Positions 26,248 through 34,955 of a stretch of DNA of 64,000 nt are shown here, piece after piece; positions within the stretch are counted from its first letter, which is position 1; each line of letters opens with the position of its first letter. The stretch comes from JAUYQR01 sp050632395 (GTDB taxonomy: Bacteria > Pseudomonadota > Alphaproteobacteria > Rhodobacterales > Rhodobacteraceae). Position numbers and translations under genes: made by a program. The notes below the pieces were generated by a model. It worked only from the letters and a program-made list of their open reading frames with translations. It was not told the DNA's origin and ran no database searches. The stretch covers positions 3,782,001 through 3,846,000 of the forward strand of contig NZ_CP192600.1 in the NCBI RefSeq assembly GCF_050632395.1, in the 5' to 3' direction.

Positions 26248-26278
26248 AGGATGCCCGGCACCGCCTGCCGGGCATCCT
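26248..26278 (+). terminator. Terminator after ettA
   Basis: A perfect 13-bp inverted repeat (AGGATGCCCGGCA / TGCCGGGCATCCT) with a 5-base loop, starting 9 bases after the ettA stop and followed by GCGTTT. Confidence 0.85.
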
Positions 26279-26356
26279 GCGTTTGAGGGAACCTAACTGC
26301 CCGCTTGCACGTTGTCCTGACACCAGCGCCGATCCGGCGCGCTTGAAAGGCGACCC

Positions 26357-26515
26357 ATGTCCCTCGGCACGATCCTTCTTGTCATCCTCATCCTTGCCCT
26401 CGTCGGCGTGCTGCCCACCTGGGGCCATTCCCGGTCGTGGGGCTATGGCCCGTCGGGCGGCCTTGGTCTGGTTGTGGTCATCCTGCTGATCCTTGTGCTG
26501 ACCGGCCGTATCTGA
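26357..26515 (+). CDS. DUF3309 small membrane protein
   Basis: Product of 52 residues: MSLGTILLVILILALVGVLP, then the tryptophan/glycine motif TWGHSRSWGYGPSGG, then a second hydrophobic helix ending LTGRI. This is the DUF3309 pattern, widespread in proteobacteria, function unknown. The gene is too short for usual cut-offs. GAAAGG lies ~8 bases before its ATG. Confidence 0.85.
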   Translation: MSLGTILLVILILALVGVLPTWGHSRSWGYGPSGGLGLVVVILLILVLTGRI

Positions 26516-26609
26516 GCCCCCGCGCCGACGGCCTTGATGATCCACGTCAACGCGGTCGGCGCGAATCTGTGCCAAGTTTCAGGCTTTCAACGCAATCGGA
26601 GGGTCAGCC

Positions 26610-26927
26610 ATGACCGATCAGAACGCCAAGAACGAATCCGAACCGCGCAAGAAACGCACCTGGACCGAAGAGATCGAGGTGGCGGGCGATCAGCTTCTTG
26701 CCGCAGTCAAACGCCTCGCCGCCGAGGGGCAGGTCAAGCGCATCCGCATCACCGAACCGGACGGAGATCTGATCGTCGAACTGCCGCTGACGATCGGTGC
26801 CATTGCGGGTGGCGCGGTGGTTCTTGCAGCGCCCCTTCTGGCCGTCATCGGTGCGCTTGCGGCCTTTGTCACCAAGGTCAAGATCGAGGTGATCCGCAGC
26901 GGCACCAACGACAAGACCTCGGCCTGA
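26610..26927 (+). CDS. DUF4342 protein
   Basis: Product of 105 residues. A charged N-terminus (ESEPRKKRTWTEEIEVAGDQ) leads to a small beta segment (QVKRIRITEPDGDLIVELPL) and one long hydrophobic helix (IGAIAGGAVVLAAPLLAVIG). It ends in a short basic beta strand, KVKIEVIRSG. This order is the DUF4342 pattern. Function is unknown; membrane tethering is likely. It starts after GGAGGG. It lies 94 bases after the DUF3309 gene, and the pair may be expressed together. Confidence 0.8.
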   Translation: MTDQNAKNESEPRKKRTWTEEIEVAGDQLLAAVKRLAAEGQVKRIRITEPDGDLIVELPLTIGAIAGGAVVLAAPLLAVIGALAAFVTKVKIEVIRSGTNDKTSA

Positions 26928-26962
26928 ATTCCCGGTGCGCGTCGTCATGGCGCGCGCCAGCC

Positions 26963-27583
26963 TCAGCCCAGCATCGCCAGAACCTCATCGGCCAGCGCCG
27001 CCACCTCGCCCGCGCCCGGCCCGCGTTCTTCCACAACCGACGTGCCTTCGCCCAGACTGCGCGCAAAGGCGACCCGCGATCCCAGCTTTGCCCCGGCCAC
27101 CGTGCCGACCAGCCCGGCCGCCGACGCCACCTCCAGCCCCAGCCGCGACCCTGCCTTGATCCGGTTCAACACGATCAGCGCCTTGCGACCTTCGCGTTCA
27201 ACCAGATCCAGCACCCCGTCGGTGGCCCATAGGTCCACCATCGATTCCGCCACCGGCACCAGCACCAGATCCGCCTCGCGCAGTGCGGGCCGCAGATCGG
27301 CATCCACCTTCGGCGGGGTGTCCACGATCACCACATCAACCAGCTTGCGCAGCTTTTCACATTCATACCCCACGCCCCAGGCCGAAGCGGTGGAAAGTTC
27401 CATCCCCGCTTCGCCCAAACGCTCGCGCCGCGCCAGAAACCAGCGGCCAAGGCTGCCCTGCGGGTCGGTGTCCAGCACCGCGACCTTCATCCCCCTGCGC
27501 AGGAACTCCACCGCCAGATTGACCGCCAGCGTGGTTTTCCCCGCCCCGCCCTTCTGCTGTGCGACCGTGATGACCGTGCCCAT
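26963..27583 (-). CDS. Stand-alone ParA-family ATPase
   Basis: Product of 206 residues with the deviant Walker A of ParA/MinD proteins (QQKGGAGKTTLAVNLA), DTDPQGS and the switch VVIVDTPPKVDADLR. No ParB, parS-like site or plasmid replication gene lies nearby, and the usual N-terminal helix-turn-helix is absent. A role in chromosome or plasmid segregation is therefore not implied. Related orphan ParAs position other cargo such as chemoreceptor clusters or carboxysomes. The start is at ATG 27583, with AAGGAGA upstream; the open frame beyond it has no similarity. Confidence 0.85.
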   Translation of the reverse strand: MGTVITVAQQKGGAGKTTLAVNLAVEFLRRGMKVAVLDTDPQGSLGRWFLARRERLGEAGMELSTASAWGVGYECEKLRKLVDVVIVDTPPKVDADLRPALREADLVLVPVAESMVDLWATDGVLDLVEREGRKALIVLNRIKAGSRLGLEVASAAGLVGTVAGAKLGSRVAFARSLGEGTSVVEERGPGAGEVAALADEVLAMLG

Positions 27584-27822
27584 GACGAATCTCCTTGCTG
27601 CGCTGCAGCATATACCATCTTGCACCCGCAGCACAGCCGCCCGCCAATACGTCGGCGCCGAAACGCAGGTGTCTTGATTTTTGCGCCCGATGTGGCAACT
27701 TTTCCGACGCGACGTTAACTTTTCGACCACTGTCTCCGACCATCGGCCACAGCAATCGACCACAAGCTGACGGGGCCGGGCCGCCGCACTCCCGCGGGCG
27801 GCAACAGACAGGGAGCATCACG

Positions 27823-28029
27823 ATGGCCAAAGGCACCGTGAAATGGTTCAATGAAACAAAGGGTTACGGGTTCATCGCACCCGAAGGCGGGTCGAAGGAC
27901 GTCTTCGTCCACATCACCGCACTGGAACGCGCGGGCCTGCGCGGGCTGAAGGACGGTCAGGCCGTCACCTTCGACATCGAGGCTGGCCGCGACGGGCGCG
28001 AGTCGGCAACGAATCTCGCCTTGGCGTGA
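27823..28029 (+). CDS. Cold-shock protein (CspA family)
   Basis: Product of 68 residues forming one OB-fold cold-shock domain. MAKGTVKWFNETKGYGFIAP holds RNP-1 (KGYGFI) and is followed by KDVFVHITALERAG with RNP-2 (VFVHI). It binds single-stranded RNA and DNA and melts secondary structure. The 239 bases to the divergent parA gene include GC-rich inverted repeats just upstream of the start. A long structured leader, as found in regulated csp mRNAs, is possible (inference). GGGAG precedes the ATG. Confidence 0.95.
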   Translation: MAKGTVKWFNETKGYGFIAPEGGSKDVFVHITALERAGLRGLKDGQAVTFDIEAGRDGRESATNLALA

Positions 28030-28044
28030 CCGCGCGGCGCGACC

Positions 28045-28530
28045 TCAGGACAGGTGCATCACCGGCCGGTCGCGCAAAACGTGGTCAAATCCGAAGCGCA
28101 TGGATTCGTGCGACACCGGGGACGGCAGGCACACTGCCGTTCTGCGGCCCATCGGAAAGGCAGGCGTGTCGAACTCGGCGCTTATCAGCATGACACGCAT
28201 CCGCGCCTCGCTGGCGATCAGCGTGGCAACCGCCCGCTCGCCCGCGGCGATCCCGCCAAACCCGTCGCAATCCATGACGAACAGGTCATAGCCCATCGGA
28301 TCGTCGATGATGTTGCTTATTGCGGCAAAGAAATCGGTCTCGCACTCCACCTGACTGCCAAACCGGGCCAGGCTGCGCGCCGTCGCACTTTCGGCATCGG
28401 CAGACAACAGCATGACACGCACACCGAAGGCACGAGAGGCAACGAGACGCTGATGAATGCTTGTTACAATCCGCACGTGATCTGACTCCACCTGTACGGT
28501 GACGGAGTACCTCTCGATTGCGGTGAGCAT
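28045..28530 (-). CDS. Degenerate receiver-like protein
   Basis: Product of about 161 residues from ATG 28530 (MLTAIERYSVTVQVESDH). Its fold pattern is that of a response-regulator receiver: VRVMLLSADAESATAR as strand 1, DLFVMDCDGFGGIAAGE with a possible acceptor Asp, and MRVMLISAEFD with the switch Ser. The invariant Lys near the end is missing, and the first acidic pair is reduced to a single D/E, so it may not be phosphorylated normally. No output domain is visible. It converges on the cold-shock gene. The start is uncertain because no good ribosome-binding site precedes any candidate. Confidence 0.6.
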   Translation of the reverse strand: MLTAIERYSVTVQVESDHVRIVTSIHQRLVASRAFGVRVMLLSADAESATARSLARFGSQVECETDFFAAISNIIDDPMGYDLFVMDCDGFGGIAAGERAVATLIASEARMRVMLISAEFDTPAFPMGRRTAVCLPSPVSHESMRFGFDHVLRDRPVMHLS

Positions 28531-28738
28531 TCGCCCGAAATAAGAAAATCTACAGAAGAATCCGAATGATTTGTGGCACATTCGGGGTAACGTCGACAAT
28601 GATCCGACACAGTTCAAGTCTCTGGTTGAGCAATTCCGTCACCACTCGCCTTGGGTGCAACACCACTCTACCGAACCCGTTCCCGATCCCTGTTCCCCAC
28701 AGAACATCTTGCCCGATTCGCTGCCTGGAGGAGACGCC

Positions 28739-29485
28739 ATGAACACACATTCCAACCTCACCGCGCAGGCAGAGCGAATCGATCTCGCCGCGGCGTTCCG
28801 CTGGACGGCCCGGCTGAACATGCACGAAGCGGTCGCCAACCATTTTTCCCTCGCGATCAACCCTGCCGGCACCCGTTTCCTCATCAACCCGAACGGACGG
28901 CATTTCTCGCGCATCACTGCCTCGTCGCTGGTCGAGATTGACGCCGACGATCCAGACACACTCAACCGCCCCGATGCGCCCGACCCCACCGCCTGGGGCC
29001 TGCACGGCGCCATCCACCGCGCCTGCCCGCACGCCCGCTGCGCGATGCATGTCCATTCGATCCACGCCACCGTGCTGGCCAGCCTCGCCGACTCGCGCCT
29101 TCCAGCGATCGACCAGAACACCGCGATGTTCCACAATCGCCACGTCGTCGATGACCATTTCGGCGGCATGGCGTTTGAGGCGGAAGGCGCGCGCTGCGCC
29201 ACCCTGCTGGCAAACCCCGCAATCACCACGCTCGTCATGGGCAATCACGGCGTCCTGATCGTCGGGCGCACCGTCGCCGAAACCTTCAACCGCCTCTACT
29301 ACTTCGAACGCGCCGCCGAGACCTACATCCGCGCCCTGCAAACCGGACGCCCCCTGCGCGTCCTGCCCGAAGATATCGCCGAGAAAACCGCCCGCGAATG
29401 GGAAACCTACCCCGGCTTCGCCGACGCCCACCTGTCGGAAATCAGGTCGATCCTTGACCGCGACGATCCGACCTACGCCAGCTAG
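28739..29485 (+). CDS. Class II aldolase/adducin-family protein
   Basis: Product of 248 residues. It shows the class II aldolase zinc site: MHVHSIHATVLASL with two of the histidines, and a later GNHGVLIVGRTVAETF. NHFSLAINPAGTRFLINPNG forms the substrate loop. Such proteins cleave phosphorylated or unphosphorylated hydroxy-acids; several act on non-phosphorylated substrates. The substrate is unknown. GGAGGAG precedes the ATG. It converges on the S15 hydrolase gene with a 4-base overlap of stop codons (CTAG). Confidence 0.85.
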   Translation: MNTHSNLTAQAERIDLAAAFRWTARLNMHEAVANHFSLAINPAGTRFLINPNGRHFSRITASSLVEIDADDPDTLNRPDAPDPTAWGLHGAIHRACPHARCAMHVHSIHATVLASLADSRLPAIDQNTAMFHNRHVVDDHFGGMAFEAEGARCATLLANPAITTLVMGNHGVLIVGRTVAETFNRLYYFERAAETYIRALQTGRPLRVLPEDIAEKTAREWETYPGFADAHLSEIRSILDRDDPTYAS

Positions 29486-31440
29486 ACGAACCGGCGCGGC
29501 ACGCGCTCATCCCAGACGCGGGCAAACACCTCTGTCTCGCCCTCCCATGCCGTGAGCCGCGCCTCCATCCGCAGCGCATCGGCGCTGCCCGACATCGCCG
29601 TTTCCGACCGCGTCCGCACCGACCAATCGCCGCGCGACAGGCGCTGTTCCCAGACGATCTCCACCTTCGCCGACAGGGGATCATCTGGCAGTATCTGCCA
29701 CCGTTCCTCATAGCCCTCGCCAAAGCGCAAGCCGTGGCTCAGGTCCTCGAAATCCCCGGTATCGTCGCGAACCACCACCCAGTGCCGCCCGTCCGCATCC
29801 ACTCGCGTTTCGCGTGACGCTACCCCTTCGCGCAGCACCCGGTGCGGCGACGCTGGCGACGGCTCCGGCGCGGGCGGCACCCACTCCTCCGTGCCTCCGC
29901 GATGCACCGGCAGATCCAACTCTCCGCCCGTAACCATCAGCCGCCCCGCCTCCGGCGACGGCCACAGGAACGGCCAGTAGGTGTTTGACAGCGCCAGCCG
30001 CACCCGATGCCCCGCCGCCACCCGGTAGGCCATCTGGTCCAGCGTAACCTCCACCGTCATCGCCTCGCATGGCACCACCGGGCGCGGCGCGTCCGCGCCG
30101 CCCCGGTTGCACAGGTTCAGCATCCCATGTGCGATCCGCACCGAAGCCCCATCAGGCGCCACATCGCACAGCCGCGCCACCACAAACCCCAAAGGCTTGT
30201 CCGACGCCACCGTCAGCCGCACCCGCGCCGCCCCGATCAGCTCCAGCGGTGCCTCCAGCACCGGCCCGTCGAAACAGACCGACAGCGCGTCGTCCGCGGC
30301 CTGATCCCCCGCCATCTCGCCGTTCAGCCCGGTCGGGAAATACTCCCCCGCCGCCGCGCCAAGGTGCTGCGGCGTGGCGATCACCGTCCGCACGCCGCCC
30401 GCATCGCCAAGACCCTGCCCCAATGGCAACACCACCCGGTCCGCCTGCCACCCCTCCGGCAGGGCCAGCCACCGCCCCGGCCGGAACGCGGCACTGGCGT
30501 CCGGCACCGCCGCATCCAGCATGTAAACGCGTGTTGGCGCCTCTGCCTCCACCCCGTTAGGCACACCCTTCAACCAGCGATCCCACCAGCGCAGCGCCTC
30601 GGTCAGAAACCCGATCTGCGGTCCCGGCACCGCCATGTGCGGGTAAAGATGCACCCAAGGTCCGACGATCCCCTTCACCGGCCCCACCGCATTTTCGACC
30701 AGCGCCCCCACCATGTTCATGTAGCCATCCGCCCAGCCGCCAACGGCCAGCACCGGCACGGTCATCTTCCCCCAATCCTCACAGACCGACCCATGCCGCC
30801 AGTAATCCCCCCGCGCCTGCTCCGCCGCCCAGCGCGGCGCAAGCCACGGGTTCCCGTCCAGCCGCAGCAACCAATCCTCGCGCCAATCCAGCCTCAGCAA
30901 CGGGTCCGCGGGACGCGAAGAATAAGACAGCATCACCGACGCCCAGCCGAAGTTTTCCCCCAAAAGACATCCGCCCTTGAAATGGATGTCCTCGCCGAAC
31001 CGATCCACCGTGCCGCACACCGCGATCACCGCCTCCAGCGCGGGCGGCTGCAACGCCGCCACCTGCAACGCATTGAACGCGCCCCAGCTTTTACCCATCA
31101 TCCCCACCGTGCCGCTGCACCACGGCTGCGCCGCCGCCCATTCGATCACCGCGCAGGCATCGGCCCATTCCTCGGCCGTATACTCATCGGTCAACAAACC
31201 CTCACTGTCGCCCGCCCCGCGCAGATCGACCCGCAGGCAGGCATAGCCCCGCGCCGCAAACCACGGATGGATCGCCGCGTCCCGCGCCGCCGTGCCATCG
31301 CGCTTGCGGTAGGGGATCATCTCCAGAATCGCCGGCACCGGGTCCACACCGGCATCCTGGGGCAGCCACAGCCGCGCCGACAGCCGCACCCCATCCGGCA
31401 TCACGATCCCTTGGTCGGGAATCTCGCTTACAGCCCGCAT
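29482..31440 (-). CDS. CocE/NonD-family S15 hydrolase
   Basis: Product of 652 residues. The alpha/beta-hydrolase core (residues ~10-290) shows the nucleophile elbow GMMGKSWGAF (Ser), an Asp in AVGGWADGYMNM and a His in GPWVHLYPHM. The C-terminal jelly-roll of X-Pro dipeptidyl-peptidase type follows (ARVRLTVASDKPLGFVVARL). Relatives hydrolyse acyl esters or amides, for example cocaine esterase and some peptidases. No signal peptide is visible. Its start lies 109 bases from the divergent choline sulfatase gene. Confidence 0.88.
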   Translation of the reverse strand: MRAVSEIPDQGIVMPDGVRLSARLWLPQDAGVDPVPAILEMIPYRKRDGTAARDAAIHPWFAARGYACLRVDLRGAGDSEGLLTDEYTAEEWADACAVIEWAAAQPWCSGTVGMMGKSWGAFNALQVAALQPPALEAVIAVCGTVDRFGEDIHFKGGCLLGENFGWASVMLSYSSRPADPLLRLDWREDWLLRLDGNPWLAPRWAAEQARGDYWRHGSVCEDWGKMTVPVLAVGGWADGYMNMVGALVENAVGPVKGIVGPWVHLYPHMAVPGPQIGFLTEALRWWDRWLKGVPNGVEAEAPTRVYMLDAAVPDASAAFRPGRWLALPEGWQADRVVLPLGQGLGDAGGVRTVIATPQHLGAAAGEYFPTGLNGEMAGDQAADDALSVCFDGPVLEAPLELIGAARVRLTVASDKPLGFVVARLCDVAPDGASVRIAHGMLNLCNRGGADAPRPVVPCEAMTVEVTLDQMAYRVAAGHRVRLALSNTYWPFLWPSPEAGRLMVTGGELDLPVHRGGTEEWVPPAPEPSPASPHRVLREGVASRETRVDADGRHWVVVRDDTGDFEDLSHGLRFGEGYEERWQILPDDPLSAKVEIVWEQRLSRGDWSVRTRSETAMSGSADALRMEARLTAWEGETEVFARVWDERVPRRFV

Positions 31441-31549
31441 GGCGCTCTCCCCAAATGCCGGTTATGACCGGGCACCGTCGCTGCAAGGCCAGACGAGGGT
31501 CCGATCTGCCGCCAGCTTACCCGGCACGTCGCCACAGGAAAGGCCGCCC

Positions 31550-33055
31550 ATGACCACGCCTCCGAATATCCTCATCGTGATGGTCGACCAGTTGAACGGC
31601 ACCCTCTTTCCCGACGGCCCTGCGCCCTTCCTGCACGCCCCGAACCTGCGCCGCCTCGCCGCCCATTCCGCGCGCTTTGCCAACGCCTACACCGCCTCGC
31701 CGCTTTGCGCCCCGGCCCGCGCCTCGTTCATGTCGGGCCAGTTGCCCAGCCGCACCCGCGTCTACGACAACGCGGCCGAGTTCGCCTCCGACATCCCCAC
31801 CTACGCCCACCACCTGCGCCGCGCCGGCTATCACACCGCCCTCAGCGGCAAGATGCATTTCGTCGGCCCCGACCAGCTCCACGGCTTCGAAGAGCGCCTG
31901 ACCACCGACATCTACCCCGCCGATTTCGGCTGGACGCCGGATTACCGCAAACCGGGTGAACGGATCGACTGGTGGTATCACAACCTCGGCTCCGTCACCG
32001 GCGCGGGCGTGGCCGAAATCACCAACCAGCTCGAATACGACGACGACGTGGCGCATCAGGCGATCCAAAAGCTTTACGACCTGTCGCGCGGTCAGGATAC
32101 CCGCCCGTGGTGCCTGACCGTCAGCTTCACCCACCCGCACGACCCCTTCGTGGCCCGCCGCAAGTACTGGGATCTCTACGAAAACGCCCCCGAACTCGAA
32201 CCGCCCGCACCCATCCCGTACGAGGCGCAAGACCCCCACTCCCAGCGCCTGATGGACGCCTGCGACTGGCGCGCCTTTGACATATCCGACGACCAGATCC
32301 GCCGCGCCCGCCAAGGCTATTTTGCCAACATCTCCTACGTCGACGACAAGATCGGCGAAATCTTCGCGGTGCTTGAGGCGACACGGCAGGAGGCCATCGT
32401 CGTCTTCCTCTCCGACCACGGCGAAATGCTGGGCGAGCGTGGCTTGTGGTTCAAGATGAACTTCTTCGAAGGCTCCGCCCGAGTGCCCCTGATGATCTCG
32501 TCACCCGACATCACCCCCGTCCGGATCGACACGCCGGTTTCCACCATCGACCTCGCCCCCACCCTCGCGGCCCTTGCCGGAATCTCGATGGCCGAGGTCA
32601 TGCCCTGGACCGAAGGCGTCAACCTGATCCCGGTCGCCGCCGGCGCACCGCGCCCCGCCGTCGCAATGGAATACGCCGCCGAAGGCACCATCACCCCGAT
32701 GGTGGCCCTGCGCGAAGGCGCCTGGAAATACATCCGCTGCCCCGCCGACCCCGAGCTTCTCTTCGACCTCGCAAGCGATCCGCAGGAACGCACGAACCTC
32801 GCCACCGATCCCCGCGCCGCCGAAATACTCGCGCATTTCCAGACGCTTGCCGACGCCCGCTGGAACCTTCCCGCCTACGATGCCGCCGTCCGCGAAAGCC
32901 AGGCCCGCCGCTGGGTGGTGTACGAGGCCCTGCGCAACGGCGCCTATTACCCGTGGGACCACCAGCCACTCCGTGCCGCATCGGAACGCTACATGCGCAA
33001 CCACATGGACTTGAACATTCTTGAGGATTCGAAGCGCTTCCCACGGGGCGAATGA
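31550..33055 (+). CDS. betC: Choline-sulfatase
   Basis: Hydrolyses choline-O-sulfate to choline and sulfate. The 501-residue product opens MTTPPNILIVMVDQLNGTLF, with metal-binding Asp13. Its sulfatase signature is CAPARASFMSG, where Cys53 should be converted to formylglycine. HPHDPFVARRKYWDLYE and SDHGEMLGERGLWFKMNFFE follow, and the C-terminal end (ESQARRWVVYEALRNG, PWDHQP) is typical of BetC. ATG 31550 has a purine-rich AGGAAAGG before it; an upstream open extension shows no similarity. It converges with the choline-dehydrogenase-like gene, consistent with choline supply. Confidence 0.92.
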   Translation: MTTPPNILIVMVDQLNGTLFPDGPAPFLHAPNLRRLAAHSARFANAYTASPLCAPARASFMSGQLPSRTRVYDNAAEFASDIPTYAHHLRRAGYHTALSGKMHFVGPDQLHGFEERLTTDIYPADFGWTPDYRKPGERIDWWYHNLGSVTGAGVAEITNQLEYDDDVAHQAIQKLYDLSRGQDTRPWCLTVSFTHPHDPFVARRKYWDLYENAPELEPPAPIPYEAQDPHSQRLMDACDWRAFDISDDQIRRARQGYFANISYVDDKIGEIFAVLEATRQEAIVVFLSDHGEMLGERGLWFKMNFFEGSARVPLMISSPDITPVRIDTPVSTIDLAPTLAALAGISMAEVMPWTEGVNLIPVAAGAPRPAVAMEYAAEGTITPMVALREGAWKYIRCPADPELLFDLASDPQERTNLATDPRAAEILAHFQTLADARWNLPAYDAAVRESQARRWVVYEALRNGAYYPWDHQPLRAASERYMRNHMDLNILEDSKRFPRGE

Positions 33056-33082
33056 ACGCCTCCCGCCCTTCCTCTGTAGCCC

Positions 33083-33117
33083 TTCATCTGTCCCAAAATA
33101 TCCCCGCCGGAGGCTCC
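33083..33117 (-). repeat. Dispersed intergenic repeat, copy A
   Basis: Head TTCATCTGTCCC, core AAAATATCC, tail CCGCCGGAGGC. It sits between the convergent betC and choline-dehydrogenase-like genes. Read on the minus strand it is GC-rich followed by ATATTTT, as in a weak terminator. Confidence 0.85.
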
Positions 33118-33145
33118 TGCCAGGGTCGCGGCAACGACCGCCGGC

Positions 33146-34759
33146 TCAGCGCGCGTCGGCCAGAACCATCTCCGCGCCCTTCCACCCCATCAGCAAGGCC
33201 GGCGCATTGGTGTTGCCCGCAATCAGGTTCGGGAAGGCAGAGGCGTCGATCACGCGCAACCCCTCCACCCCGTGCACCTTCAGCCGGGCATCGACGACGC
33301 TCGTCGCCGCATCCCCACCCATCCGGCAGGTGCAGCTTGGGTGATACACAGTCCCCGACCGGCTGCGGAAATCGTCGATCAGGGCCTCGTCCGTTACTAC
33401 CTGCGGCCCCGGTCGCAGCTCTTCCTTGATCAGCCGCGCCAAGGGCGGCTGCGCCGCCAGATGCCGCAGGTATTTCACCGCCGCCAGCATCTCCTCGACG
33501 TCATGGTTGGTCGAAAACGCATTCGCCGTGATCACCGGATGCATCATCGGATCGGCTGACCGCAGCCGGATATGCCCCCGGCTTGTGGGTCTGCAATTCG
33601 ACAATCCGATCGACATCCCCGACCACGGATCGGGGTCCAGGACCGGCCGCTCGCCCTCGCGCGGGATCAGCGTCGAAAACGCCTGAAAATACAGTTGCAT
33701 GTTCGGTCGCGGCAGATCGGGCGAGGTGCGGAAGAACCCACCCGCATGGTTGATCGACTTCGACAGTGGCCCGCCGCGCGTCAGCACATATTGCATCCCC
33801 GCGCGCAGCTTGCCCCACCACGGGCGCAGCTCGTCATTGTAGGTCGGCACCGTCATCGCCCAGGTGTAGTTGATGCCCTGATGGTCGCTCAGGTGATCGC
33901 CGACATTGGCGTTGTCGCGCAGCACCGGTATCCCCAACCCCTGCAACAACGCCCCCGGCCCCACGCCCGACAGTTGCAACAGCTGCGGCGAGTTGATCGC
34001 GCCCCCCGCCAGAATGACCTCGGCCTTCGCGCGCAGGACGTGGGTTTCCCCGCCGCGCCGATACTCCACCCCCACGGCACGGCCAGCCTCGATCACCACG
34101 CGGGTCACCATCGCCCCGGTGACAACCCGGACATTCGCCCGCTTCATCGCCGGCCTCAGGAACGCTCGTGCTGCCGAATTGCGCCGCCCGCCCTTGATCG
34201 TCATCTGGTAGACCCCGGCGCCCTCCTGCTCGGCGCCGTTGAAATCGGCGTTCTCCGCCAACCCGGCCGACGCACAGGCCGCCAGATAATCGCTCACCAA
34301 GGGATGCAGCCCCGTCCGATTGGCCGACACGAACAACGGCCCGCCCTTGCCGCGCCAGTCATCGCCCCCGGCCTCGGTATCCTCCATCGCCTTGTAGGCC
34401 GAAAGGCACTCCTCCCAGCCCCAGCCGGGGTTGGCCGCGCCCCATTCCTCGTAATCCGCCTGATGCCCACGTATATACACCATCGCGTTGATCGAGGACG
34501 ACCCGCCAAGAACCCGCCCGCGCGGCCAATGGTCCCGCGCCCCGTTCAGCCCCGCATCCGGTTCGGTCTTGTAAAGCCAGTTCACCGTCGGGTCGTAGAA
34601 CAGCTTGCCGTAGCCCAAGGGCAGATGCACAAAGAACCGCCGGTCCGACCCGCCCGCTTCCAGCACCGTCACCCGGTGCTTGCCGCTTGCCGACAACCGC
34701 TCCGCCAGCACGCACCCCGCACTGCCCGCGCCCACGATGATGTAATCGGTCTCGTCCAT
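33146..34759 (-). CDS. GMC oxidoreductase, choline-dehydrogenase-like
   Basis: FAD enzyme of 537 residues. The dinucleotide motif IIVGAGSAGCVLAERLS opens the protein, then WPRGRVLGGSSSINAMVYIR (GMC signature 1) and GGAINSPQLLQLSGVG (signature 2). It ends with TVYHPSCTCRMG, where the active-site His of the family lies, and NTNAPALLMGWKGAEM. Choline dehydrogenase (BetA) is the best guess because betC converges on it and carnitine genes precede it, but GMC enzymes for other alcohols look alike. The start at 34759 follows the CGGGGG run. A betB-like aldehyde dehydrogenase is not in the window. Confidence 0.85.
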   Translation of the reverse strand: MDETDYIIVGAGSAGCVLAERLSASGKHRVTVLEAGGSDRRFFVHLPLGYGKLFYDPTVNWLYKTEPDAGLNGARDHWPRGRVLGGSSSINAMVYIRGHQADYEEWGAANPGWGWEECLSAYKAMEDTEAGGDDWRGKGGPLFVSANRTGLHPLVSDYLAACASAGLAENADFNGAEQEGAGVYQMTIKGGRRNSAARAFLRPAMKRANVRVVTGAMVTRVVIEAGRAVGVEYRRGGETHVLRAKAEVILAGGAINSPQLLQLSGVGPGALLQGLGIPVLRDNANVGDHLSDHQGINYTWAMTVPTYNDELRPWWGKLRAGMQYVLTRGGPLSKSINHAGGFFRTSPDLPRPNMQLYFQAFSTLIPREGERPVLDPDPWSGMSIGLSNCRPTSRGHIRLRSADPMMHPVITANAFSTNHDVEEMLAAVKYLRHLAAQPPLARLIKEELRPGPQVVTDEALIDDFRSRSGTVYHPSCTCRMGGDAATSVVDARLKVHGVEGLRVIDASAFPNLIAGNTNAPALLMGWKGAEMVLADAR

Positions 34760-34852
34760 CCGGCCCCCGCGCCTATCGCGCCACCCTAGCGCCGGCACCC
34801 TGTGCCAACCGTCCGGTTTCCGACAGAATTTGTCGCGCCTGACCCGCTGCCA

Positions 34853-34930
34853 CCTTCCTCTTTGCCAAAATATCCCCGCCGGAGGTTCTGGTCCGAGCCG
34901 GTTGGCGCGGCGACGCGCCAGAGGCGAGAC
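34853..34930 (-). repeat. Dispersed intergenic repeat, copy B, with hairpin
   Basis: Head variant CTTCCTCTTTGCC, core AAAATATCC, tail CCGCCGGAGG. About 20 bases later comes a hairpin GGCGCG-gcga-CGCGCC and the box AGAGGCGAGA that copy I shares. It lies downstream of the osmC-like gene. Confidence 0.8.
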
Positions 34931-34955
34931 ACAGCTTTGCGCCGCAGGCGCTCAT

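Noticed and set aside
26963..27583. Plasmid origin near the ParA gene
   Set aside because: No rep gene, iterons or ParB are present and the surroundings are chromosomal.
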